A DNA stretch of 15,764 nt from JAWLBW01 sp041687475 (GTDB lineage Bacteria > J088 > JAWLBW01): positions 1 to 15,764 of the forward strand of contig JAWLBW010000082.1 in NCBI GenBank assembly GCA_041687475.1, read 5' to 3'. The notes below the pieces were generated by a model, which did no database searches, was not told where the DNA came from, and saw nothing but the letters and a program-made list of their open reading frames with translations. The translations under genes and the position numbers were made by a program. Shown here piece by piece: positions 7,211-14,649 of the stretch; the stretch's first letter is position 1, and every line of letters begins with the position of its first letter.

Positions 7211-7215
7211 TGTCC

Positions 7216-8397
7216 ATGAAACGATTGAGATACCTTACACTGACCGCGGCATCAGGGTTCATGCTCTTGTCGACGCCTGCCGGCGCGCAGCCGGTCGCCG
7301 AAACGCCTCGCATGGAAGAAGCGCTGCCCGACGTAACCCAGGGTGGCCGGGAGTTGACGCCGGACGAAGAGGCGACGTATCCGTCCTATGAATTCAACGG
7401 ATGGGTCGATGCCGCGATCGTGTACGACCAGCTCGCCGGCGATCAGGTCGGTTACCTGCTTTCGCAGGTGGGCCTGCGCATGGCTCATTCCATCAACGAG
7501 AATTTCGGTGGCTTCGTGCAGCTCAATGCCTTCGGCGGCAACCGTAGCCTCGACCTGGTGGCCCGCGAAGCGTACGGTTTCTACCAGACCGATGAGCAGG
7601 GGTTCAAGGTGCTCGCGGGTAAGTACTATGCACCCATCGGTTTCGAGCTGGCCGATCCGCCCGATCTGTATCAGTTCTCAAACAGCCTGGTATTCAACAA
7701 CCTGATTCCGACCGAGCTGGTGGGCGTGCTTGCCGCCATGCAATTCTCCGAGGCCGTTGACCTGAAGCTCTATACCTCGGGGCCGTGGGATGACGACGCG
7801 GCTGCCCTGGCCATGGGCGGAAAAAACTTCGGCGGTCGCCTCGGCATCGGTTTCGGCGACCTGGGCGGTATCGGCTTCAGCGCCGTCGGTGGTCCGCAGG
7901 ACCCGGCCGACGAAGGCATTCTGCGTATCGCCTACGATGTCGATGCGGCCGTCACGCCTGCCGATAACTGGATCATCGGCGCCGAGGCCAACGTGAACAT
8001 GATTCACCAGCGCTACGTGGTCGACGGCGAAGACCGGAAGGAATTCGCCATGCCGTGGGGCTTTCTCGTCATGACCAACTACGCCTTCACCGATTTCTTC
8101 AACCTGACGCTGCGCTACGACATGGTGGCCGACGCCTCGGCCGACGACTCGATCGGGGGCGTGCTTGACCTTGACGGTGGCGTGCTCGACGGCTCGACCG
8201 ACCCGGCCGACGACCGGGTAACCCTGAGCTCCTTTACCGTGGGGCCCAACTTTCATCTGACCGACGGGTGGGACATCTTCACTGAAGTTCGCTACGACAT
8301 GGCTTCGGAAGACGTCTTTTTCGTACCCGACAGCAACGGAGGAAGCCTGAAAAACGGCTTCGTGTCGGGCGCGGTCGAACTCATTTACCAGTTCTGA
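7216..8397 (+). CDS. Outer-membrane beta-barrel porin (OmpL-like, beta-barrel porin-2 type)
   Basis: This 393-residue outer-membrane protein has a clear signal peptide: basic MKRLR, a hydrophobic core, and a cut after PAGA at residue 24. The mature part alternates polar and hydrophobic residues in short strands rich in Gly, Asp, Tyr and Phe. The stretch around residues 130-200 (LAGKYYAPIGFELADPPDLYQFSNSLVF) and the following LIPTELVGV resemble the putative beta-barrel porin-2/OmpL-like family. The sequence ends VELIYQF, the terminal Phe recognised by the BAM complex. Family members are thought to form general diffusion channels. Substrate specificity here is unknown. The start is set by AGGAG at 7205-7209 and by the signal peptide. 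The gene appears monocistronic, between two terminators. Confidence 0.85.
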   Translation: MKRLRYLTLTAASGFMLLSTPAGAQPVAETPRMEEALPDVTQGGRELTPDEEATYPSYEFNGWVDAAIVYDQLAGDQVGYLLSQVGLRMAHSINENFGGFVQLNAFGGNRSLDLVAREAYGFYQTDEQGFKVLAGKYYAPIGFELADPPDLYQFSNSLVFNNLIPTELVGVLAAMQFSEAVDLKLYTSGPWDDDAAALAMGGKNFGGRLGIGFGDLGGIGFSAVGGPQDPADEGILRIAYDVDAAVTPADNWIIGAEANVNMIHQRYVVDGEDRKEFAMPWGFLVMTNYAFTDFFNLTLRYDMVADASADDSIGGVLDLDGGVLDGSTDPADDRVTLSSFTVGPNFHLTDGWDIFTEVRYDMASEDVFFVPDSNGGSLKNGFVSGAVELIYQF

Positions 8398-8431
8398 CAA
8401 GACACGTTACCGGATCCCCCCCCCGGTACCT

Positions 8432-8469
8432 GGTGCCGAGGCGCAGCCTTGCGTCTCGGCGCCTTTTTT
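8432..8469 (+). terminator. Rho-independent terminator after the porin
   Basis: A 13-bp stem forms between 8432-8444 (GGTGCCGAGGCGC) and 8451-8463 (GCGTCTCGGCGCC), with two G-T wobbles and the six-base loop AGCCTT. Six T residues follow (8464-8469). There is no A-run on the other side, so it serves the plus strand only, not the convergent hydrolase gene. Confidence 0.93.
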
Positions 8470-8544
8470 GTCCCGTGATCTGCGGCGACCCAGGAGCGCA
8501 TGACGGGCAGGAGTCGGCGCTTACCCTTGCGTCGACGGCAATGA

Positions 8545-9318
8545 TCAAAGCGTCTTGAGAGGGGTAGGCTTACCGAGCTTCAACTCGACAATGCGTGGCT
8601 TTCCCTTTCCTTTCCTGACGTTGTCCTTCAACTCTTCCGGCGTTCCGGTAAGTGCCGGAAAAGTTCCGAAATGCATGGGCACGACCGTTCCGACGCCGAG
8701 CAGGCTTGCCGCTTTGGCGGCTTCACGGGGACCCATCGTATACACGCCGCCCATGGGAAGGAGCGCAATGTCGGGCCCGTACAACTCGCCGATGAGCCGC
8801 ATGCCCGTGAAGACGCCGGTGTCGCCTGCATGGTAGACCACGGGGTTGTCGCCGTCGCGAATGATGTAGCCGACCGGTACGCCGCCGTACAGTCTGACGC
8901 CGCTTCCGTCGTTGTAACCCGACGAATGCACGGCTTCGACGGCGGTAACGGTCACGCCCGCAACCGACTGGGTGCCCGATACGTTGATCGGCATGGTCTT
9001 CTCGACACCCTTCGACTCGGCTATGCCGAGCAGTTCGGGCACGGCAACGATGACGGCCGCGTGTTTTTTCGACAGTTCGAAAGCATCGCCCACGTGATCG
9101 TTGTGCGCGTGGGTCAGCAGAATCGCGTCGACCTTTTCCAGCTTCAGCGACTCGGGCGCCTTGGGGCTCGACAGCCATGGGTCGATGAGAATCACCTTTC
9201 CCTTGCTGGTCGTCAGCCGAAACCCGGCATGTCCGAGCCAGGTCAGTTCGGGTTCTGCGGCCTGGAGCAGTGTTGAAGAGAAAAGTACGGCCAGTGCCGT
9301 CATCAGAACCGAACGCAT
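8545..9318 (-). CDS. Exported UPF0173-type metal-dependent hydrolase (metallo-beta-lactamase fold)
   Basis: The protein has 257 residues. It begins with a signal peptide (MRSVLMTALAVLFSSTLLQA, probable cut after residue 20) and continues with an UlaG/UPF0173-like metallo-beta-lactamase fold. Metal-binding motifs are THAHNDH with His70, His72, Asp74 and His75, then His131 (AVHSSGY), Asp166 in YHAGDTG, and His216 in PMHFGTF. The early LGHAGF (28-33) and IDPWL (45-49) are typical of this subfamily. All metal ligands are present, so it should be an active Zn or Mn hydrolase. The substrate is unknown. The start is fixed by AAGGAGG on the minus strand, 9324-9330. The unusual point is secretion: most UPF0173 proteins I know of lack a signal peptide. 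It is convergent with the porin and divergent from the lipoprotein gene. Confidence 0.9.
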   Translation of the reverse strand: MRSVLMTALAVLFSSTLLQAAEPELTWLGHAGFRLTTSKGKVILIDPWLSSPKAPESLKLEKVDAILLTHAHNDHVGDAFELSKKHAAVIVAVPELLGIAESKGVEKTMPINVSGTQSVAGVTVTAVEAVHSSGYNDGSGVRLYGGVPVGYIIRDGDNPVVYHAGDTGVFTGMRLIGELYGPDIALLPMGGVYTMGPREAAKAASLLGVGTVVPMHFGTFPALTGTPEELKDNVRKGKGKPRIVELKLGKPTPLKTL

Positions 9319-9482
9319 GGATGCCTCCTTCTTGACTCGTGCGTTTATCTTTGCGATTGTAAACCGGTTCGTATACCCGACGCCAGCAGGTCGATGCGTT
9401 GGAGAACGACCGCTGTTTCGGGAATTTCGCTCCGTTTGTGATCCGTATCATAGCGTAATGGTTACCCGAAATGATTATCTGG

Positions 9483-9515
9483 GAACCGAACGGTCTTTTC
9501 GAGACCGTCAGGTTC
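9483..9515 (+). promoter_or_regulatory. Bipartite hairpin in the lipoprotein leader
   Basis: An outer stem GAACC (9483-9487) / GGTTC (9511-9515) and an inner 7-bp stem ACGGTCT (9490-9496) / AGACCGT (9502-9508) are separated by a symmetric 2-by-2 internal loop. The inner stem closes on the loop TTTCG. It ends 15 bp before the purine-rich ribosome binding site at 9531. No T-run follows, so it is not a terminator. It could be a leader RNA structure or the dyad of a DNA-binding protein. It lies in the 222-bp gap between the divergent hydrolase and lipoprotein genes, in which I see no further gene. Confidence 0.5.
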
Positions 9516-9540
9516 ACTTTGATTCGGACAGGGAGAGGAG

Positions 9541-11127
9541 ATGATGATGATGCGAGGAAAGCGGCTGATTGCAGCAGCCGGGCTTGCGCTCGGACTTGCC
9601 GGGTGCGGTGCCGTCGAAGGCGCGCTCGATGATGCAAAGAATCGCCTTGAAAACGAGCTGAACAATCAGCTCGACCGACTTACCGAACAGCTCATGGCCG
9701 AGATCAGCGAGGCTTATCCGCTCGATCTGGCCGTGGCGTCACCCTTTTCCTATGTCGATCCGCAAGCGGCGCAAATCGGCGGTCAGTTCGGCTCGTACCT
9801 GCCGATGGCCGAACCGAGCGCACCCATTTCCCGTTTCGAGGCGGCCACCATGCGTATCAACGCCATGCTGCTCGAGACGGAGAACAAGGCCAATTGCCAT
9901 TTCGACCCCATGATGTTGACACGCCCCAGCGGGCGTGCCGCCTGTTACGGTCCCTCGATTTCCTATAAAAGTCACCCCGACGGTACGCCCGTCGACGGCA
10001 TGCTGCCCCACGGCGACCTAGGGCTGTGGACGGCCACCGACCCGCAGTCGGGCGAAGCCTGTGCGGCTACGCAGTTGAACGTCGGGCTGGAAACGGCCGG
10101 CGATGTTTCGACCGGCGCGCTCATGGGCCTGGCGGGCATGGTCTGCGCCGCCCATGTAAACGGAATGTCGGTAACCGCCGAGACGCTGAATCTGGTCGAA
10201 GAGATGAACGACCTCGGCATGCCCAACGTGACCTTTGAAGAGGCCGCCATCAACCGCGACGACAGCGGCTTCCATTACCGCCTGGCCTTCAAGTTCCAGA
10301 AAGAGAACGGAGCGACCGAAGTCGCCGTCGAAATGGCGCACGCGCCGAAGGCGGTGACCACCGCTTACGCTGGTAACGTCTGGTTCAGCGTTTTCGAACC
10401 GGGCATGCAGGCCGACTGTCCCGGCGAGTCGGGGCCCGGCGACGGTCCCGCCACCCGCAACGGTTCGCTGCGGTACGACCGCGTCGGCGCCGAAGAGCTG
10501 GTTCTCGAACTGCGCAGCGGTATGTATTGCGGCGCGAATGTCGACGGTCGCAATCTGGAAGGCGCCCTCGATCCGGCAAACCGCTTCCTGACCGGCGAAA
10601 ACGAGTCGGGCTGGCGCAAGCAGTTCGACATTCTGAATGCCGACTTCAACCCCCGCAGTCTCGCAGGCGACTACACCTACGCCTGGCAGGCGGGTACGCC
10701 CGATTCGCACTCGCGCGCCTTCAACGTGCATGTCGCCGACGAACAGGCGGGTGTGGTCGGACACGCGTGGTTCGGCTTCAGCAAGCCCATCTATGAGACC
10801 GACGGCGCGGTGAACGGCTTCATCTGCAACTGGGCGGGTCACGGAAACCAGCACGTTCTCAAGGACCTTGTGCAGTACCAGCGCATGACGCGCACCAATG
10901 ATGAAGGCTTCCTGCCGCTCGAGTCGAAGCTTGCCTACGCGCCGACGAACGATTGTTCGTACACCGGCGACACCGGATTCCGCTTCGACCACAATGCCGA
11001 CGGCACTCTGGAGCCGACCGGCGATTTTCTGCACGATCTTCTGGTTACCGCCGACGGCAACGACGACGGACTGCTCGACCACATGGTGGCGCAGGGCTTC
11101 CGTCTGCCGCGGCTTCCGCTTCCCTGA
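9541..11127 (+). CDS. Uncharacterised lipoprotein with DxNxDG motifs
   Basis: The frame codes for 528 residues from the first ATG. It opens with four consecutive ATG codons (9541, 9544, 9547, 9550). The GGGAGAGGAG at 9531-9540 touches the first, so spacing favours the third or fourth. A lipoprotein signal peptide ends in LAGC with lipidated Cys22 (Cys19 from the fourth Met). A predicted amphipathic helix follows (about 23-55, rich in Leu, Asn, Glu). The body holds eight more cysteines, an even number that suits disulfides outside the cytoplasm. Near the C-terminus two DxNxDG motifs (483-488 and 505-510) resemble calcium-binding loops. I recognise no family. Expected location is an envelope membrane, inner or outer leaflet unknown. 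Its own terminator follows 21 bp after the stop. Confidence 0.88.
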   Translation: MMMMRGKRLIAAAGLALGLAGCGAVEGALDDAKNRLENELNNQLDRLTEQLMAEISEAYPLDLAVASPFSYVDPQAAQIGGQFGSYLPMAEPSAPISRFEAATMRINAMLLETENKANCHFDPMMLTRPSGRAACYGPSISYKSHPDGTPVDGMLPHGDLGLWTATDPQSGEACAATQLNVGLETAGDVSTGALMGLAGMVCAAHVNGMSVTAETLNLVEEMNDLGMPNVTFEEAAINRDDSGFHYRLAFKFQKENGATEVAVEMAHAPKAVTTAYAGNVWFSVFEPGMQADCPGESGPGDGPATRNGSLRYDRVGAEELVLELRSGMYCGANVDGRNLEGALDPANRFLTGENESGWRKQFDILNADFNPRSLAGDYTYAWQAGTPDSHSRAFNVHVADEQAGVVGHAWFGFSKPIYETDGAVNGFICNWAGHGNQHVLKDLVQYQRMTRTNDEGFLPLESKLAYAPTNDCSYTGDTGFRFDHNADGTLEPTGDFLHDLLVTADGNDDGLLDHMVAQGFRLPRLPLP

Positions 11128-11150
11128 GGAGAGACGGGGATGTACAGCGA

Positions 11151-11174
11151 CGGCGCCTTCGGGCGCCGTTTTTT
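11151..11174 (+). terminator. Rho-independent terminator after the lipoprotein gene
   Basis: CGGCGCC (11151-11157) and GGCGCCG (11162-11168) pair around the tetraloop TTCG, and a run of six T follows (11169-11174). No A-run precedes the stem, so it does not serve the convergent minus-strand gene. Confidence 0.92.
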
Positions 11175-11219
11175 ATTCTTTCTTTTCGGGGGAAAGAGGC
11201 GGAAAGGGCAGGTGCGGCC

Positions 11220-14200
11220 TTACCAGGTGAGCGGACTACGAAGCAGCTCGGCCGCCGTGTCGGCCCCGAGCGGGCGCGAGAAGTAGTATCCCTGGGCGTA
11301 GTCGCAGCCCATGGCGCGAAGCAGTTCGACCTGGCCCTGGGTCTCTACGCCCTCGGCAATCACGCCCATGCGTAACGCCTGTCCGAGACTGACGATGCCG
11401 CGTACCAGCTCTTCGCCGTGTTCGTTCGTGTCGGCGTTTTCGAGAAAGGTGCGGTCAATCTTCAGACCTTCGAACGGATAGCGGTGCAGGTAGGCCAGCG
11501 ACGAGTATCCGGTGCCGAAGTCGTCAATCTGCAGGCGGCAGTTCAGGTCGCGCAGTTGCTGCAGCAGGCGGGCGACCTGGTCGGCGTGCTCCATGAGTAC
11601 GCTTTCGGTAATCTCGAGGCGCAGCGTACCCGGCGTGAGGCCGGTTTCGGTCAGAATGGCGCCGACATGCATGGGCAGGTCGGCCTGGGCAAACTGTTTC
11701 GGCGACAGGTTGACGGCCAGGGTCAGATTGGTCGCATGGCGGAACTGGGCCTGCCAGACGCTGACCTGGCGACAGGCTTCGAGCAGCACCCACTTGCCCA
11801 CGGCCATGATGAGGCCGTTTTCTTCAATGAGCGGAATGAACTGGTCGGGCGAAATGTCGCCCCTCTCGGGATGCCGCCAGCGCAGCAGGGCTTCAAAACC
11901 CGTCAATTGCATGGTGCGCAGCGAGACAATCGGCTGGTAGTGCAGGTGCAGCTCGCCGTTGTCCAAGGCCTTGCGCACGTCGGACTCGAGGCGCAGCTTT
12001 TCGACGGCGCGCACGTGCATGGCCGAATCGAATACCGAATAGCGGGCTGCTCCCTGCTTCTTGGCCCGGTACATGGCCATGTCGGCGTCGCGCAGCATGT
12101 CTTCAGGCTTCTCGTACAGTCCGTCGTACAGGTTGATGCCGATGCTGAACGAGGTGAACAGCTCGTGCCCTGATACGTGGAAGGGCCTGAGCATTTCCTG
12201 GTGAATGCGCTCGGCCACCCGCGTGGCGTCGGTTTCGTAGCTCAGATCCTCGAGAAGCACGACGAACTCGTCGCCCCCCAGACGCGCCACCGTATCGCCC
12301 GGACGCAGGCAGGTCTCGAGCCGGCGGGCGATGGCGATGAGCAGCTCGTCGCCCACGGCGTGGCCGAGGCCGTCGTTGACGACCTTGAATCGGTCGAGGT
12401 CCATGAACAGGACGGCAAAAATGGCGTCGGATTTACGTTTCGCGCGTCGCAGCGAGGCGCCGAGGCGATCGATGAGCAGCGCCCGGTTGGCGATACCGGT
12501 CAGTGCGTCGTGCAGGGCGTCGTGGGTCAGCTGCTGCTCGGCTTCCTTGCGCTTGGTAATGTCGGCCTGCGAGCCGGCGATGCGATAGACGCGCCCGTCG
12601 TCATTGCGCACGGCGATGCCGCGGGTCAGCATCCACACCCATGAGCCGTCGCGGTGTTGCATACGCTGCTCGATCTCGAGTTGTTCGGTGCGACCGTTGA
12701 TGTGGCTGTCGAGCTCGACCAGAAAGTCGGCCCGTTCATCGGGGTGAATGCGCTGTATCCACTCGTCGGGGCTGTCGTCGATTTCGGCATCGCCGTAGCC
12801 CAACAGCGATTTCCAGCGGGGCGAATAGTAAACCTTGTTCCTGTCGAGGTCCCAGTCCCATAAGCCGTCGTTGGCGGCGCGGGCGGCCAGTTTGTAGCGT
12901 TCCTCGCTGATGCGCAGGGCTTCTTCGCTGCGCTTTCGCTCGAGGGCGTTCGCAAGAATCTCGCCCACAAGCTTGACCAGTACCACGGTGTCTTCGTTCC
13001 ACCGGGGCTCGCCTCTGACTGCGTCAAGGCCGAGAAAGCCGATGAAGCCGCCGCCGTACACCATGGGCACGGCAAGAAAGCCCCGTGAAAGCTGCGCGCC
13101 GAATAGTCGTTGTTCGACGGGCGCGTCACCGGGTATGTCGTGTGTCTTGTCGACGAACACGGGCTGGTTCTTCTCGAGGCCGGCCATGAGCCAGGGCAGT
13201 TCATGCAGCACCAGGCGCTCACGATGCTTGACGGCGGGCATGACGCCTTCGGCCACCCATTCGTGCAGGCAGCGCGCGGTCAACGCGTCTTCGGTCAGGT
13301 ACAGCCAGGCGCGGTCGGCTTCGACAAACTGGGCCATGGTGGCCAGGGCGTCGGCCACCGCATCGTTTACGGCATGCCCGGCGACGTTGATGAAGTGGGT
13401 CGAAATCGACGAAAGCAGGCGTTCTATCTCCAGCCTGTACTGAAGCGCCCGTTCCATCTGCTTGCGGGGGGTCACATCCTGCGCAACGCCCTGCAGACCG
13501 ACCGGCATATCGTCATGGTAAAGAGCACAGGCATTGACCTCGAGGCTGACCGTGCGACCGTCCTTGGTGAGAATGTCGAGCTCGAAACGTTGAAGCTCGG
13601 GTTGGTTCACATACGCCTGCAGCTGGTCGAGAACGCTTTCCGCGTTACGCGGAACAACGAGATCGCGCACGCTCATGGTAAGCAGTTCGGCGCGGCTGTA
13701 ACCGGTTACGGTTTCGACGGCCGGGTTCACCGAGGTGAAGTTGCCGGCGAGATCGATGGTGAACACCACATAGCCGGCATTGTAGAAGAGTGCCTTGTAG
13801 CGGGCATCGGTCTCGCGCAGGGCGCTCTCGAGGTGGCGGCGACGGGTAATATCCCAGATTGACCACGCCTGGGCTTCATGAGTTTCATGCGTGGTTTCCC
13901 GGGCATAGACCTCGGCCTGAAAGCTTGACCCGTTGCGCCGCAGACAGGTAACTTCAAACCCCTCGCCCCGGGTGTTCGTCTCGCCGTAGGTAAAGATCGA
14001 TTGCAGGAGCATGCCCTGGAGTTCGGCGGTCGCATAGCCGAGCATCTCGGCAAGGCGCCGGTTCACGGCTACGATACGGCCGCCGGCATGAAGCAGCAGG
14101 CCCTCGCGTTCGGCTTCATACAGCGGAGGAACGTGGGAAAGTGCGTTCCGGCTGTCTTCCGGCGCCGGAACCCACAACGCGGCGACACCGACGATGCTGT

Positions 14201-14504
14201 CTGCCTCACGTACGGGCCGGTGCCTGACCAGCCAGGTGCGCCCGCGAAGTTCGACGACACTCTCGGCGTCGATACCGGTGAACGCATCGTTCAGGGCGCG
14301 GTAAATGTCGGGCAAGCCGGGAAACAGCGTTTCGACCGTGTGTCCGATGGCGTCGTGCGCCTCGGCCCCGAGCGAAGGCAGTGCCGAGCCTTCGGCGGTC
14401 AACAGAAGACCGTGCGAACCAAAGAGAAACAGGGCGCCCGGTGTCTGCGCGAAGGCTTTCCGTAACAGATCGATTGGCTCTGGGTGTACCTCTGGCGCCG
14501 GCAT
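11220..14504 (-). CDS. Multi-PAS/GAF GGDEF-EAL cyclic-di-GMP signalling protein
   Basis: The soluble protein has 1094 residues and no membrane segment. Domain order by residue: PAS-like 12-115, PAS 128-222, PAS/PAC 229-350, GAF 360-522, PAS/PAC 533-653, GGDEF 655-825, EAL 837-1088. The diguanylate cyclase site reads RLGGDEF (741-747), with the inhibitory I-site RPGD (734-737) five residues before GGDEF. The phosphodiesterase domain keeps EALLRW (871-876), LEITES with Glu964, IDDFGTGYSS (993-1002) and EGVE (1051-1054). Both cyclase and phosphodiesterase motifs are thus intact, and which activity prevails would depend on the sensors. I chose the ATG at 14504, preceded by GGGGAGAGG on the minus strand. 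The frame is open from an ATG at 14558, but those 18 residues look non-native. The ligands of the sensor domains are unknown; none shows an obvious heme or flavin motif that I can name. Confidence 0.95.
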   Translation of the reverse strand: MPAPEVHPEPIDLLRKAFAQTPGALFLFGSHGLLLTAEGSALPSLGAEAHDAIGHTVETLFPGLPDIYRALNDAFTGIDAESVVELRGRTWLVRHRPVREADSIVGVAALWVPAPEDSRNALSHVPPLYEAEREGLLLHAGGRIVAVNRRLAEMLGYATAELQGMLLQSIFTYGETNTRGEGFEVTCLRRNGSSFQAEVYARETTHETHEAQAWSIWDITRRRHLESALRETDARYKALFYNAGYVVFTIDLAGNFTSVNPAVETVTGYSRAELLTMSVRDLVVPRNAESVLDQLQAYVNQPELQRFELDILTKDGRTVSLEVNACALYHDDMPVGLQGVAQDVTPRKQMERALQYRLEIERLLSSISTHFINVAGHAVNDAVADALATMAQFVEADRAWLYLTEDALTARCLHEWVAEGVMPAVKHRERLVLHELPWLMAGLEKNQPVFVDKTHDIPGDAPVEQRLFGAQLSRGFLAVPMVYGGGFIGFLGLDAVRGEPRWNEDTVVLVKLVGEILANALERKRSEEALRISEERYKLAARAANDGLWDWDLDRNKVYYSPRWKSLLGYGDAEIDDSPDEWIQRIHPDERADFLVELDSHINGRTEQLEIEQRMQHRDGSWVWMLTRGIAVRNDDGRVYRIAGSQADITKRKEAEQQLTHDALHDALTGIANRALLIDRLGASLRRAKRKSDAIFAVLFMDLDRFKVVNDGLGHAVGDELLIAIARRLETCLRPGDTVARLGGDEFVVLLEDLSYETDATRVAERIHQEMLRPFHVSGHELFTSFSIGINLYDGLYEKPEDMLRDADMAMYRAKKQGAARYSVFDSAMHVRAVEKLRLESDVRKALDNGELHLHYQPIVSLRTMQLTGFEALLRWRHPERGDISPDQFIPLIEENGLIMAVGKWVLLEACRQVSVWQAQFRHATNLTLAVNLSPKQFAQADLPMHVGAILTETGLTPGTLRLEITESVLMEHADQVARLLQQLRDLNCRLQIDDFGTGYSSLAYLHRYPFEGLKIDRTFLENADTNEHGEELVRGIVSLGQALRMGVIAEGVETQGQVELLRAMGCDYAQGYYFSRPLGADTAAELLRSPLTW

Positions 14505-14649
14505 CTCGAAGACCTCTCCCCTGGGAAACCGCTGGCATGCTTTGCGATACAGTACCACAAGCCCGCGGGTGTGTCGATTGGTGCGTCTATTTGCCGCCCA
14601 CCGGGAAGGAGGGTCGATGAGGGCGGTCCGACTTTCTGCGACACGGGGT

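Noticed and set aside
9446..9465. AT-rich TATCATA and GTAATGGTTAC between the hydrolase and lipoprotein genes
   Set aside because: It could hold promoters for either strand, but no paired -35 box with normal spacing is visible.
14505..14558. Earlier ATG for the cyclic-di-GMP enzyme, adding 18 residues
   Set aside because: It has no visible Shine-Dalgarno sequence, whereas the ATG at 14504 has GGGGAGAGG upstream, and the extra residues show no PAS-like pattern.
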